Source: Thalassospira profundimaris (GTDB lineage Bacteria; Pseudomonadota; Alphaproteobacteria; Rhodospirillales; Thalassospiraceae). Taken from it: DNA of 64,000 bases. A program made the translations under genes and the position numbers. Below are positions 26,124 through 33,670 of this stretch, piece by piece; position 1 is the stretch's first letter, and each line of letters begins with the position of its first letter. The notes beneath the pieces were generated by a model that made no database searches, was not told where the DNA came from, and saw only the letters and a program-made list of their open reading frames with translations. The DNA is taken from contig NZ_JPWH01000001.1 in the NCBI RefSeq assembly GCF_003326755.1, forward strand, positions 490,227-554,226, read 5' to 3'.

Positions 26124-26843
26124 ATGAACATTTCAAAAATTGATTTTCATAATTTTTTATATCTAATTTCAACACTGATTTTTTGTTCAATGTTGACAAT
26201 TACATCTGCAAATTCTCAGGAAGAATATAAATATCGCTATAAGGCTGAAGGGGTGATTTTGCACAAGAATGTGCAAGTTCCAGAGGAACCCAAAGACCCT
26301 TGTTTGACTGGTGAAATTGGGACTGTTTGTGAAACAGATGGGGCTGTTTATGTGGGGGAAATTGCTGGTGTTAGAAGATATGCAGCTTCTAATGATTTAC
26401 CAGGAAAAAGGTATTGGGGGCTTTATCAATCGGAAGATAGAGAACTAATTGATGAAAATGATTTTGAAACTTTAAATCCTAGCATTGGCAACACAGATGA
26501 TGGCGAAATATTAACATCAATATTAACTCCCAGTTACGATGAAATTCAGGGGCAATATAGGGTTGGCACAGCGGCAATGGATTGCCGTAATGAACTTGGT
26601 TCTGAGTGGTATCTTCCTGCTATTAATGAACTGAGATTGATTACAGGAAATCGTTATTTGTTATTAGATTTTATTTCTGGATTTAGCAATGGTGATTCTA
26701 ATAACGACTATTATATGACTTCAAATATTTATGGAGTAAATGAATTCATCAGGGGGATACGTATTAAACCCGTTCATTCTGCTTCTAAGCACCCTGGAAC
26801 CCAATATCACGTAAGATGTTTCAGAAAAGGATTGGAAGAATGA
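26124..26843 (+). CDS. Secreted DUF1566-like protein, first gene of the mob operon
   Basis: A 239-residue protein with a signal peptide: basic start, hydrophobic core FLYLISTLIFCSMLTIT and a likely cleavage after SANSQ. The mature part has GEIGTVCETDGAVYVGEIAG followed by CRNELGSEWYLPAINELRLI, the pattern of DUF1566 (Lcl C-terminal) domains that occur in secreted and phage or plasmid proteins. Cysteines are placed to form disulfides. AAAAAGGAAACTGCC precedes the ATG. Its stop overlaps the mobC start as ATGA, so it is translated together with the transfer genes; a role in cell-surface contact or exclusion is speculation. Confidence 0.65.
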   Translation: MNISKIDFHNFLYLISTLIFCSMLTITSANSQEEYKYRYKAEGVILHKNVQVPEEPKDPCLTGEIGTVCETDGAVYVGEIAGVRRYAASNDLPGKRYWGLYQSEDRELIDENDFETLNPSIGNTDDGEILTSILTPSYDEIQGQYRVGTAAMDCRNELGSEWYLPAINELRLITGNRYLLLDFISGFSNGDSNNDYYMTSNIYGVNEFIRGIRIKPVHSASKHPGTQYHVRCFRKGLEE

Positions 26844-27154
26844 AAAACAAAACAATCCGTTTCCGTATATCAGACGAGCAATATTCTGAGATTTTGAATT
26901 CTGCATCCAGTGTAGACAAAACTCTGTCTGACTGGATTAGGGAATCCCTGAAAATTTCTTCGGATAAAAACTTGGTTGAAAACAAGCTCAAATTTGTTTC
27001 TGAAATCCAGAAATTGACCAGAGAAATTTCCAGAATTGGAAATAATATCAATCAAATTTCAAAATATGCGAACTCCAAAAGAGAGTTCCAAGAAATTGAG
27101 AGTTTCACAGAAATTATGAAGGATATAAGGGAGAAGGTTCAAAGTTTAAGATGA
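26840..27154 (+). CDS. mobC: MobC-like relaxosome accessory protein
   Basis: A 104-residue protein. The N-terminal ribbon-helix-helix (KNKTIRFRISDEQYSEI...KTLSDWIRESL) would bind oriT DNA; the C-terminal helix (TREISRIGNNINQISKYAN) matches the conserved end of MobC proteins (ELxRIGNNLNQIAR-type). MobC helps melt the nic region and recruits the relaxase. The start at 26840 overlaps the preceding stop (ATGA), and its own stop overlaps the relaxase start in the same way, so the three genes are coupled. Confidence 0.88.
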   Translation: MKNKTIRFRISDEQYSEILNSASSVDKTLSDWIRESLKISSDKNLVENKLKFVSEIQKLTREISRIGNNINQISKYANSKREFQEIESFTEIMKDIREKVQSLR

Positions 27155-28452
27155 TAATTAAGTCCACTCGAATTTTAACAAAATCAGGAGTTTCTAACTT
27201 ATCAAATCATTTGCTTAACAAACCTCATGAGAATGAAGATATTCAGCTTATGGAAGGTTTTGAGAGTGATTTTGAGGCTTTTCACAAAGAAGCAATGCTG
27301 GATGGTAGCAAGTTTGCTTTTCGTCATTTCAGCATTAATCCAGGCTGTGATTGGACATATGACCAGCAGCTAAAAACAGTCGATAAAATTAAACAAGAAT
27401 ACCAATCTGAAAATCATCCCCATTTGCTCGTCAAGCACAGCAAGAGGCTATCTGATGGCTCTTACAATGAGCACCTTCACTTAGTCTTACCAGAGCGATT
27501 TAACGGCAGAACTCTAGGCTCAAGCTGGAACTATGCAAGAAACGAGAGACTTGCAAGAGAGTGTGAATTTGAGTTCGGACATGCCGTTGTTGTTGGAAAA
27601 CACAACAAATCTGCGGCTCATTTCGTCTCTGACGAGAATTTAAAAAATATTCTCCTAGAGAACTCCCAAAAGACCATGCCAAAGGCCGCTTTTAGCTCGA
27701 TACAGCACCAAAAAGCGAAGCGAGAAGGGTTAAGCCTTCCAAGCATAAAAATGCTCATAAAAGAGCTTTATAGCGAAAGTGATGGATTTAAAGCCTTCAA
27801 AGCGGCTCTCGCTGAGAATGGTTTTGTTGTCAAAAAAGGTAGAAAAACAGCCATTGTTGAGATGGATGGACATTTTATTGGTTCATTAAATCGTCTTGTC
27901 GGAATGAGCAAAAAAGATTTTTTATATAAAATAAAGGAAGAAAAAAATGAGAAAGGTATTTCAAAAAAAGACAGTCGAACAGCCAAAGAGAAAAGTGTCA
28001 GAAGTGTTGTTTCTTCTAGGCAGGAAGACAAAGGGGAACACAGACGAAATCTTGGAGTTGTTGAACCAGGAAGGGGAGAGCAAAATAGACGAGTTAATCG
28101 AGATTCTAGCTCAAGTGGTGGCGAACCAGCAGAAACACGAAATTCTATTACAGAAAATTTTAAACTCGAAGCAGGGTTGAAACACCCTGAAAGAAGTTTG
28201 AAACTTGATAATATTCTTAATGATATTAAAAACTTAAACAATCAACATTCTAAAAATGTAGAACTTAATTCAAATCAAATTGAACCAAGTTTTAAAATAT
28301 CATCCAAAACAAGAAGGGCTTTAGTCAAAGGAGCTCGAAATGCCCGTAATTTCGCCTCTGTGGTGGCTTCAGGGAGTTCTGGCGACATAGGTGCTCCAAT
28401 TACAGCAGAGGACAATCTGAGGCAAATCAGGGCCGCGCCGAAGCCTTTTTAA
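27151..28452 (+). CDS. Relaxase / mobilization nuclease
   Basis: A 433-residue DNA-nicking relaxase. The N-terminal domain has the NKPHENEDIQLMEGF segment, the HFSINPG strand, and the metal-binding motif HLLVKHSK (H96) followed by EHLHLVLPE (H108, H110), the HxH motif III of MOBP/MOBQ-type relaxases. The catalytic Tyr was not assigned. The C-terminal 170 residues are charged and low in complexity. Its last 26 bases overlap the convergent integrase gene. A second ORF is embedded at 27947-28180 in another frame. Transfer would need a conjugation apparatus supplied by another element, since no type IV secretion genes are here. Confidence 0.85.
   Translation: MIIKSTRILTKSGVSNLSNHLLNKPHENEDIQLMEGFESDFEAFHKEAMLDGSKFAFRHFSINPGCDWTYDQQLKTVDKIKQEYQSENHPHLLVKHSKRLSDGSYNEHLHLVLPERFNGRTLGSSWNYARNERLARECEFEFGHAVVVGKHNKSAAHFVSDENLKNILLENSQKTMPKAAFSSIQHQKAKREGLSLPSIKMLIKELYSESDGFKAFKAALAENGFVVKKGRKTAIVEMDGHFIGSLNRLVGMSKKDFLYKIKEEKNEKGISKKDSRTAKEKSVRSVVSSRQEDKGEHRRNLGVVEPGRGEQNRRVNRDSSSSGGEPAETRNSITENFKLEAGLKHPERSLKLDNILNDIKNLNNQHSKNVELNSNQIEPSFKISSKTRRALVKGARNARNFASVVASGSSGDIGAPITAEDNLRQIRAAPKPF
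27947..28180 (+). CDS. Small ORF embedded out of frame within the relaxase gene (MbeB/MbeD-like arrangement)
   Basis: A 77-residue ORF lies wholly inside the relaxase gene in a different frame. Its ATG is preceded by AAAGGAAG at ideal spacing. The protein starts basic (MRKVFQKKTVEQPKRK) and ends in a helical, probably coiled-coil stretch (IDELIEILAQVVANQQKHEILL). ColE1-type plasmids encode accessory mobilization proteins (MbeB, MbeD) and RSF1010 encodes MobB in exactly this nested manner. No sequence identity to those is claimed. Confidence 0.5.
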   Translation: MRKVFQKKTVEQPKRKVSEVLFLLGRKTKGNTDEILELLNQEGESKIDELIEILAQVVANQQKHEILLQKILNSKQG

Positions 28453-29962
28453 TATGCTTGGTGAGTGCCTCAATCTGATGAAAGTTTATCCCATCAAAGG
28501 CATTGGTCATAAACGCGCTGATGTCGCCTTTGCGGCCATATTCAGCACCGATATGATCGCTTTTATGACCTACATAATAGTATTGGTGATGTGGGTCGGT
28601 TCCTGACTCTCGCATCATTTCAATGAAGGTGTGGCGGAGGCGGTAATATACAATTGGGCCGTAATCATCTTCCTTGCCTAATATCTTTCTGAGAATGCGG
28701 ATAATGGTCTTTGAATAGTTATTGCTAAAGTTCAGTTCTTCATTCGTCGGTGTTTCTTCCTCATGGAAAATTCTATCGTGACCAAGCTCTTTCTTCCGGT
28801 TCACATAATCTAGAAAACCAAGATCCAGGAGCAGTTTATGGAAGGGAATAAATCGCCTCGAATTTGCAGTTTTCAGGCTCTTGTCTGAGTCTGTATCTCT
28901 TTTAATAATAAAGAAATGTGGCTTGCCATGTTTCATGACAATATCGGCATATCTCAATTGCAAGAGCTCGTTTGTTCTTGCTCCTGTAAGAGTGCCAAGA
29001 ACTAGCATCCATTGATGAATGCCCCACTCCTCATCAAAGAGTTTGTCTGAGAAAAGAGTGTTTAGCTGTTCGATGGTATAGGGCTCTCGGTAGGTGCTTG
29101 CACCATCTTTGATTTTGGACGTCAAGGTTTCAAACGGATTATAGGACGTTGCTCTTTTCCGTTTCATTTCCTTAAAGAAATAGCCCATGAACGTTATATA
29201 TCCATCGCCAATTGTTTTAGGTTTGATGGTTGGTTTCTGGGCTTTTTCGTTCAGTCTGATTCCTTCAAGGATATTATCCGTCTTGAATGTGCTTTGCATG
29301 TGACGGGGCAATTTCTTGATGGTGAGGACAACTTTCTCAGCGTCATCTGTATCCACTTCATGGACATGCTTATCGCCTAAAATTTGAAGCATATACTTCA
29401 GGGAGGCGACCTTTTTGCCCATTGTCTTGTAATCAAGGTTTCTGCCTTTTTCCCATTCAAGATGCTTTTCTATAGCCTTTGATATTTTTAAGGGTTTCAG
29501 CTTTTGGGATGGATTGTAATCAACCTGGCTTTTGTCGCGCTCAAGGATTTCTCTTTCGAGCTTAACGTTTTTGCGGTCCAAGGTTCGATTGTCATCCTCG
29601 TAGTGAGTGATAACTTTTTCATACAAACCTTTTTGCTTGGCGACACGCTCAAGGGTGGCAACGGTAGCTTCCTGATTGTGGATGTAGCTATTAATTATGT
29701 TCTGCTTAATTTCTTCATCGGTGATTTGTTCGACATACTCGATGAAGGTTTCCGTTGGTGTTTTCTCTTTTTTCATCGTCAGAAAGCTGCGGTCCAAAAC
29801 ATCATCAATCAACATGGCAAGTCGCCTTGCTTCCTTCATGCCTGATACATGAAGGCAAAACTTATAGTCCTTGCGACGACTCAGTTTTGCAATAGCTGAT
29901 GGAGTACGACGACGATAATACCAAGTATCTGACCGTCTATAGATACGATTTGGAATGCGCAC
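28427..29962 (-). CDS. Tyrosine recombinase / integrase of the island
   Basis: A 511-residue site-specific recombinase. The C-terminal catalytic domain carries Arg329 (LTGARTNELLQL), a beta-strand Lys candidate near 361-364, YRLRH at 440-444 supplying the second Arg (Arg443), His466 in VGHKS and the nucleophile Tyr475 in AEYG. The first position of the HxxR motif is Tyr rather than His or Lys. The N-terminus (RRSDTWYYRRRTP) resembles the arm-binding domain of alphaproteobacterial tRNA-targeting integrases. GTG at 29962 is the start, with AAAGGT six bases upstream. It sits against the tRNA and faces away from it, as integrases of islands usually do. Confidence 0.92.
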   Translation of the reverse strand: MRIPNRIYRRSDTWYYRRRTPSAIAKLSRRKDYKFCLHVSGMKEARRLAMLIDDVLDRSFLTMKKEKTPTETFIEYVEQITDEEIKQNIINSYIHNQEATVATLERVAKQKGLYEKVITHYEDDNRTLDRKNVKLEREILERDKSQVDYNPSQKLKPLKISKAIEKHLEWEKGRNLDYKTMGKKVASLKYMLQILGDKHVHEVDTDDAEKVVLTIKKLPRHMQSTFKTDNILEGIRLNEKAQKPTIKPKTIGDGYITFMGYFFKEMKRKRATSYNPFETLTSKIKDGASTYREPYTIEQLNTLFSDKLFDEEWGIHQWMLVLGTLTGARTNELLQLRYADIVMKHGKPHFFIIKRDTDSDKSLKTANSRRFIPFHKLLLDLGFLDYVNRKKELGHDRIFHEEETPTNEELNFSNNYSKTIIRILRKILGKEDDYGPIVYYRLRHTFIEMMRESGTDPHHQYYYVGHKSDHIGAEYGRKGDISAFMTNAFDGINFHQIEALTKHIKKASARP

Positions 29963-29977
29963 GACATGACCTTTGCT

Positions 29978-29998
29978 GTGTCACAATCTGTGTCACAA
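29978..29998. repeat. Arm-type TGTCACAA repeat at the integrase side
   Basis: GTGTCACAATCTGTGTCAC plus AA, lying between the integrase start and att copy 3. Homologous to 23306-23324 and to the cluster at 23453-23486. It overlaps the expected integrase promoter region, so binding could also autoregulate int. Confidence 0.55.
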
Positions 29999-30044
29999 CT
30001 TGCCGATGGTTCCAAAATATCGTTTAAAAACAATGCTTTATTCA

Positions 30045-30065
30045 GTGGCAGAGAGGAGGGGATTC
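30045..30065. repeat. att copy 3 (right end), within the 3' end of tRNA-Ser
   Basis: The 21-bp repeat is identical to 23370-23390. It covers the CCA end, acceptor 3' strand and part of the T-arm of the tRNA gene, so integration leaves a functional tRNA. Confidence 0.9.
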
Positions 30066-30135
30066 GAACCCCTGAGGGGCTTACACCCCAACACGCTTTC
30101 CAGGCGTGCGCCTTAAACCGCTCGGCCACCTCTCC
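30046..30135 (-). tRNA. tRNA-Ser (anticodon GGA)
   Basis: A 90-base gene on the minus strand with encoded CCA. Acceptor 5' strand GGAGAGG pairs with CCTCTCT; the outermost pair is G-U rather than G-C. The anticodon arm is CACGC-CTGGAAA-GCGTG with anticodon GGA (complement of 30099-30101). A long variable arm (TTGGGGTGTAAGCCCC-type stem) is typical of class II serine tRNAs, and the T-arm is AGGGG-TTCGAAT-CCCCT. Its 3' end is the attachment site of the island. Confidence 0.95.
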
Positions 30136-30451
30136 ACAGGCGATAACTCATATCGCAAAAGCGGGCGGACATTAGCCGACAGACTTCGCAATGACAAGGC
30201 TAAATTCGGGCCACTGTGACGTTTTTTTCACCTTTTTTCATCAGGCTGTATTTTTGTATCGCTGATGGGAAAAGCTTTTTATTCCGGGTTTGATGCCCCG
30301 GGCGTTATGCAATCAAATGTTTGCCGTATTTTCATGGCAATCGGGACACAGGGTTAACTGCTTTCCCTTTACGGCAGGGGACAAAACCCGTTACGGTAGC
30401 GCCAATTATATCGAAACCGGAAAGTTTGAAGCCGACAAGGCGGAGAAAGGT

Positions 30452-30757
30452 ATGTGGTTTTTCAGGCTGTTGGGCTGGCTGCTGTTGTTTGCCTGTCTGG
30501 CTGTGCTGGTCGGAGATGGGGTCACTGCGCTGCAAACCGGAACCTTGCGGTTCGCTGCAGGCGGCGAGCTATGGTATCGGCTGGATCCGGGAAGCCTTAA
30601 CCTGCTTCAGGCGCTGGTCGAGCGGTATCTCTCGAGCTGGCTGTGGGACAAGGTTTTTGTCCCGGCACTGTTGCTGCCGGCGTTTTTATTACTGCTTGTC
30701 CCGGGGTTGCTGCTCAGTTTTCTCGCGCGGCGTCGAAAACGGGCCAGATTTTTCTGA
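30452..30757 (+). CDS. Small conserved membrane protein (unknown function)
   Basis: About 101 residues, starting MWFFRLLGWLLLFACLAVLV. Two clear hydrophobic segments (residues about 3-22 and 68-92) flank a periplasm-sized loop (ELWYRLDPGSLNLLQALVERYLSSWLWDKVF), and the C-terminus is basic (RRRKRARFF). I have a general memory of similar small two-helix proteins in alphaproteobacteria without a known role. The ATG at 30452 follows GGAGAAAGG; the longer frame from 30290 runs into the region next to the tRNA and is not credible. Confidence 0.65.
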   Translation: MWFFRLLGWLLLFACLAVLVGDGVTALQTGTLRFAAGGELWYRLDPGSLNLLQALVERYLSSWLWDKVFVPALLLPAFLLLLVPGLLLSFLARRRKRARFF

Positions 30758-30876
30758 CCGGTCACGGGGTTTTGCAACAGGGCGGATAGAGGCTTCGCAG
30801 CGCCCGCTGGTCATGGCATGATGATCCGGCGCAGTTGCCCCAACTGGCGAACATTCTCAACAGGCGGAGAAATTTG

Positions 30877-31878
30877 ATGCGGGCCATGATGTGTGAAAAA
30901 ATCGGCACGGACCCCGTCATGCGCACTGTCGATGACCCGGTTGCCGCCGCGGGCGAGGTGGTGATTGATGTTTATGCCTGTGGTGTCAATTTTGCCGATA
31001 CCCTGATCATCGCCGGGAAATATCAGCAAAAACCCGAATTTCCCTTTGTGCCGGGCTTTGAGATTGCCGGTGTGGTGTCGGCCACAGGGGCCGGGGTGGA
31101 TGCCGCCCTAAACGGCCAGCGGGTTATGGCAATGGCCCCGCATGGTGGCTTTGCCGAAAAAATTGCTCTGCCGGCGGACCGTATCATTCCCATTCCCGAT
31201 GGTGTCAGCTTCGATGATGCGGCAGCGTTTCAGATCACCTACGGGACCTCGTGGTTTGCCTTGAAATATCGTGCCAGCCTTCAGGGGGGCGAGGTGGTTC
31301 TGGTGCATGGGGCGGCTGGTGGCGTGGGTATTACGGCCGTTGAATGCGCCAAAATACTGGGGGCCCGCGTGATTGCCACGGCCGGTGGCCCGGAAAAATG
31401 CGACATTGCCCGTCAGCATGGGGCGGATTTTGTTATTGATTACAAATCAGCCGATATTGTCACCTCTGTGCGCGAAATTTGCCAGCGGCAGGGCTGGCCT
31501 GCCGGGGTGGATGTGGTTTATGACCCGGTTGGCGGCGATGTTTTCAGCCAGTCCTTGCGATGTACGGTACCGGGCGGGCGGTTGCTGGTCATTGGTTTTG
31601 CTAGTGGCGATATTCCGCAAATTCCCGCCAATATCCTGCTGGTTAAAAACATTGCGGTGTTGGGGTTCTATTTTGGCGCCTATCTGGATCAAAATCCTGA
31701 AATCGCCCGTCAGGGCATGGGCGAATTGCTGGATAATCTGGCGGCGGGATATATCACACCATCCATTTCGCAGTGTTTTCCTCTGGCCGATGTGCCCAGG
31801 GCCTTTGCCGCCCTGCGGGACAGAACCGCGACCAGCAAAATGGTGATCAGATGCCGGGAGCCTGCAAGCCAAGGGTGA
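30877..31878 (+). CDS. Zinc-independent quinone oxidoreductase family protein (MDR)
   Basis: A 333-residue NADPH:quinone oxidoreductase-like enzyme of the medium-chain dehydrogenase/reductase superfamily. GVNFADTLIIAGKYQ and PFVPGFEIAGVV mark the catalytic domain, and VHGAAGGVGITAVECAKILGA is the NADPH-binding Rossmann motif, followed by HGADFVIDYK. The zinc-ligand cysteines of alcohol dehydrogenases are absent, as in QOR enzymes. The start at 30877 has GGAG eight bases upstream; upstream in-frame codons to 30835 lack support. The substrate is unknown. Confidence 0.92.
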   Translation: MRAMMCEKIGTDPVMRTVDDPVAAAGEVVIDVYACGVNFADTLIIAGKYQQKPEFPFVPGFEIAGVVSATGAGVDAALNGQRVMAMAPHGGFAEKIALPADRIIPIPDGVSFDDAAAFQITYGTSWFALKYRASLQGGEVVLVHGAAGGVGITAVECAKILGARVIATAGGPEKCDIARQHGADFVIDYKSADIVTSVREICQRQGWPAGVDVVYDPVGGDVFSQSLRCTVPGGRLLVIGFASGDIPQIPANILLVKNIAVLGFYFGAYLDQNPEIARQGMGELLDNLAAGYITPSISQCFPLADVPRAFAALRDRTATSKMVIRCREPASQG

Positions 31879-31923
31879 TTGCCGTCGCCATATGGCAATA
31901 AACCGTTGATTTGGAGCGGTTTT

Positions 31924-32076
31924 ATGTCTGATTGTTCCGGCGCTTGCCAAGGGTGTGAAAACCGGAGACCTTACCGGCGATACCGTCCCCCTGGTCGGGC
32001 AGATCTGATATATATATTTCCTGATGACCGTGCATATCCGCTCAGCCTGATGGTGTTTTCTGACGAAAGCAGATGA
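31924..32076 (+). CDS. Possible cysteine-containing small protein coupled to the methyltransferase
   Basis: A 50-codon ORF starting MSDCSGACQGCENRR, with three closely spaced Cys (C4, C8, C11) and many Arg/Tyr residues. GGAG lies seven bases before the ATG, a better ribosome-binding site than that of the next gene. Its stop immediately precedes the methyltransferase ATG at 32077 and overlaps an alternative ATG at 32073 (ATGA). The arrangement suggests either a real small protein or a translated leader that couples to the methyltransferase. Confidence 0.4.
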   Translation: MSDCSGACQGCENRRPYRRYRPPGRADLIYIFPDDRAYPLSLMVFSDESR

Positions 32077-33405
32077 ATGAACCGGTTAAAGACCCCCCGT
32101 AAACAGAATACCAGTCGCACCCGCGCGCAATATGAAACCTTCCCCTATCCCGAACGCCGTGCAGAGGAAGAGGACCAGCGCCTGATCACCGGCTCGCCCG
32201 CCGATTGGGGCGAGGTGGTGCATTATATTTTTGGCGGGCGGGACCCGGGGGCAGAGGGGAATCCGATCCGCATTCTGGTGGCCGGGGGTGGCACGGGCGA
32301 TGCGCTGGTGATGCTGGCCCAGCAGGCGCAGGATCGCGGGGCGAATGCGGAAATCGTTTATATCGATTTGTCCGAGGCATCGCGCAAAATTGCCCAATCC
32401 CGCATTGCCCGCCGGGGGCTTGAAAACGTGACCTTTGTGACGGGATCGTTTGTTGATCTGGCGGCGGACTATGGCCCGTTTGATTATATTGACTGTTGCG
32501 GGGTATTGCATCATTTGCCCGACCCGGATGCCGGTTTGCGGGCGCTGGCCCAAAGCCTGAAGCCCGGCGGGGGTATGGGCCTGATGGTGTATGCCACCCT
32601 GGGGCGCACGGGCGTGTATCATATGCAGGAAATGATGCAGCGCCTGTCGGCCGAAGCAGGCGGGCGGGCGCGGCTGGAAACCGGCAAGGCCCTGTTTGAA
32701 AGCCTGCCGCCCACAAACTGGCTAAAGCGCAACCCGTTTGTAAATGATCATATCCAGGGCGGTGATGCCGGGTTTTATGACCTGTTACTTCACCAGCAGG
32801 ACCGTGCCTATCGGGTGGATGAAGTTTATGAGTTTGTCAAACAGGCGGGCTTAAGGCTGCAAAGTTTTGTTGAACCCATGCGCTATGACCCGGAGATTTA
32901 TGCCACCGACCCGGCCATTCGCAAACAGGTGGCCGCTTTGGCCCCGCAGGCGCGCCATGCGATGGCCGAATTGCTGGCAGGCAATATTACCAAGCATATT
33001 TTTTATGTGCTCAAGGCTGACAATAAAACGGCGGTTCCTGCCATGACCCTGCAGGGTCAGAAGGCGGTGGTGAAACCACGGAAGGACGCAAATGCCAGGC
33101 AGGCGGCGGCGGGCCTGATACCCTATCTGGGGCGGATCGAGGGGGCCAGGCTGGCGGCGTCGGTCGCCAAAAGCGGGCAGATCAAAATCAATTTCAACGG
33201 ATTTTCGGTATCCTGCAAGCTGCCTCCGGCAAGCCCGGCGATTATATCACGGATTGATGGTGTTAAAACGTTTGAAGATATCCGCCAGTCATTTGCTCCG
33301 GTGCCCGATGCACCGTCTTTTTATGCCCAGATTGTGGCGCTTTTTTCGGTGCTTTCGGCGGCCAATCTGATGTTTGTTCGCCAGCCCGGCGGCAAAGATT
33401 TGTAA
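32077..33405 (+). CDS. Class I SAM-dependent methyltransferase with C-terminal extension
   Basis: A 442-residue protein. The N-terminal 30 residues are basic, followed by YETFPYPERRAEEED. The SAM-binding Rossmann motif I is ILVAGGGTGDAL (about residue 65-76); motif II acidic residue is in VYIDLSEASRKIAQ and the motif IV-like segment is FDYIDCCGVLHHLPDPDAGL. After the methyltransferase domain (to about 220) there is a long alpha-helical part and a C-terminal region (residues about 340-440) with a winged-helix-like look. Similar two-part proteins exist, but the methyl acceptor cannot be read from sequence. Confidence 0.85.
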   Translation: MNRLKTPRKQNTSRTRAQYETFPYPERRAEEEDQRLITGSPADWGEVVHYIFGGRDPGAEGNPIRILVAGGGTGDALVMLAQQAQDRGANAEIVYIDLSEASRKIAQSRIARRGLENVTFVTGSFVDLAADYGPFDYIDCCGVLHHLPDPDAGLRALAQSLKPGGGMGLMVYATLGRTGVYHMQEMMQRLSAEAGGRARLETGKALFESLPPTNWLKRNPFVNDHIQGGDAGFYDLLLHQQDRAYRVDEVYEFVKQAGLRLQSFVEPMRYDPEIYATDPAIRKQVAALAPQARHAMAELLAGNITKHIFYVLKADNKTAVPAMTLQGQKAVVKPRKDANARQAAAGLIPYLGRIEGARLAASVAKSGQIKINFNGFSVSCKLPPASPAIISRIDGVKTFEDIRQSFAPVPDAPSFYAQIVALFSVLSAANLMFVRQPGGKDL

Positions 33406-33417
33406 GCCGGTGCAGGC

Positions 33418-33454
33418 AACACAAAAGGCCGGTCATCGGGGGATGACCGGCCTT
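33418..33454 (-). terminator. Hairpin terminator, stronger on the minus strand
   Basis: A perfect 13-bp stem AAGGCCGGTCATC / GATGACCGGCCTT with a 4-base loop. The minus-strand tail TTTTGTGTTG suits the DUF1127 gene; it may also end the methyltransferase transcript. Confidence 0.65.
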
Positions 33455-33670
33455 AAGGGCCTTGCAGGGGCAACTATTCAGTATTTGATGCGCGGCTGCG
33501 AATGGGAAAAAATATGCAGAAGGGCATCAATAACCTGTAGGGGAAAAGAAAGAACACCCTGCGGGCGAAAAGATCGGGGAGACATTTTAGGCTTCCGGTT
33601 TGACAGTTCTGAAACGGTTTGCGACCCGCTCCGGTCGGCAACAGGATCACCCGTTGCAGGGCAGGCCCGT

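Larger units (their letters stand above)
23370..30065. mobile_element. Integrative mobilizable element inserted at tRNA-Ser(GGA)
   Basis: About 6.7 kb, bounded by 21-bp direct repeats that reproduce the tRNA-Ser 3' end. It carries a tyrosine integrase next to the tRNA, a ColE2-type replication initiator, MobC, a relaxase, a candidate oriT, and cargo genes (EcsC-like, secreted DUF1566-like). The DNA is clearly AT-richer than both flanks. The gene set is that of a small mobilizable plasmid joined to a chromosomal integration module. Confidence 0.9.
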
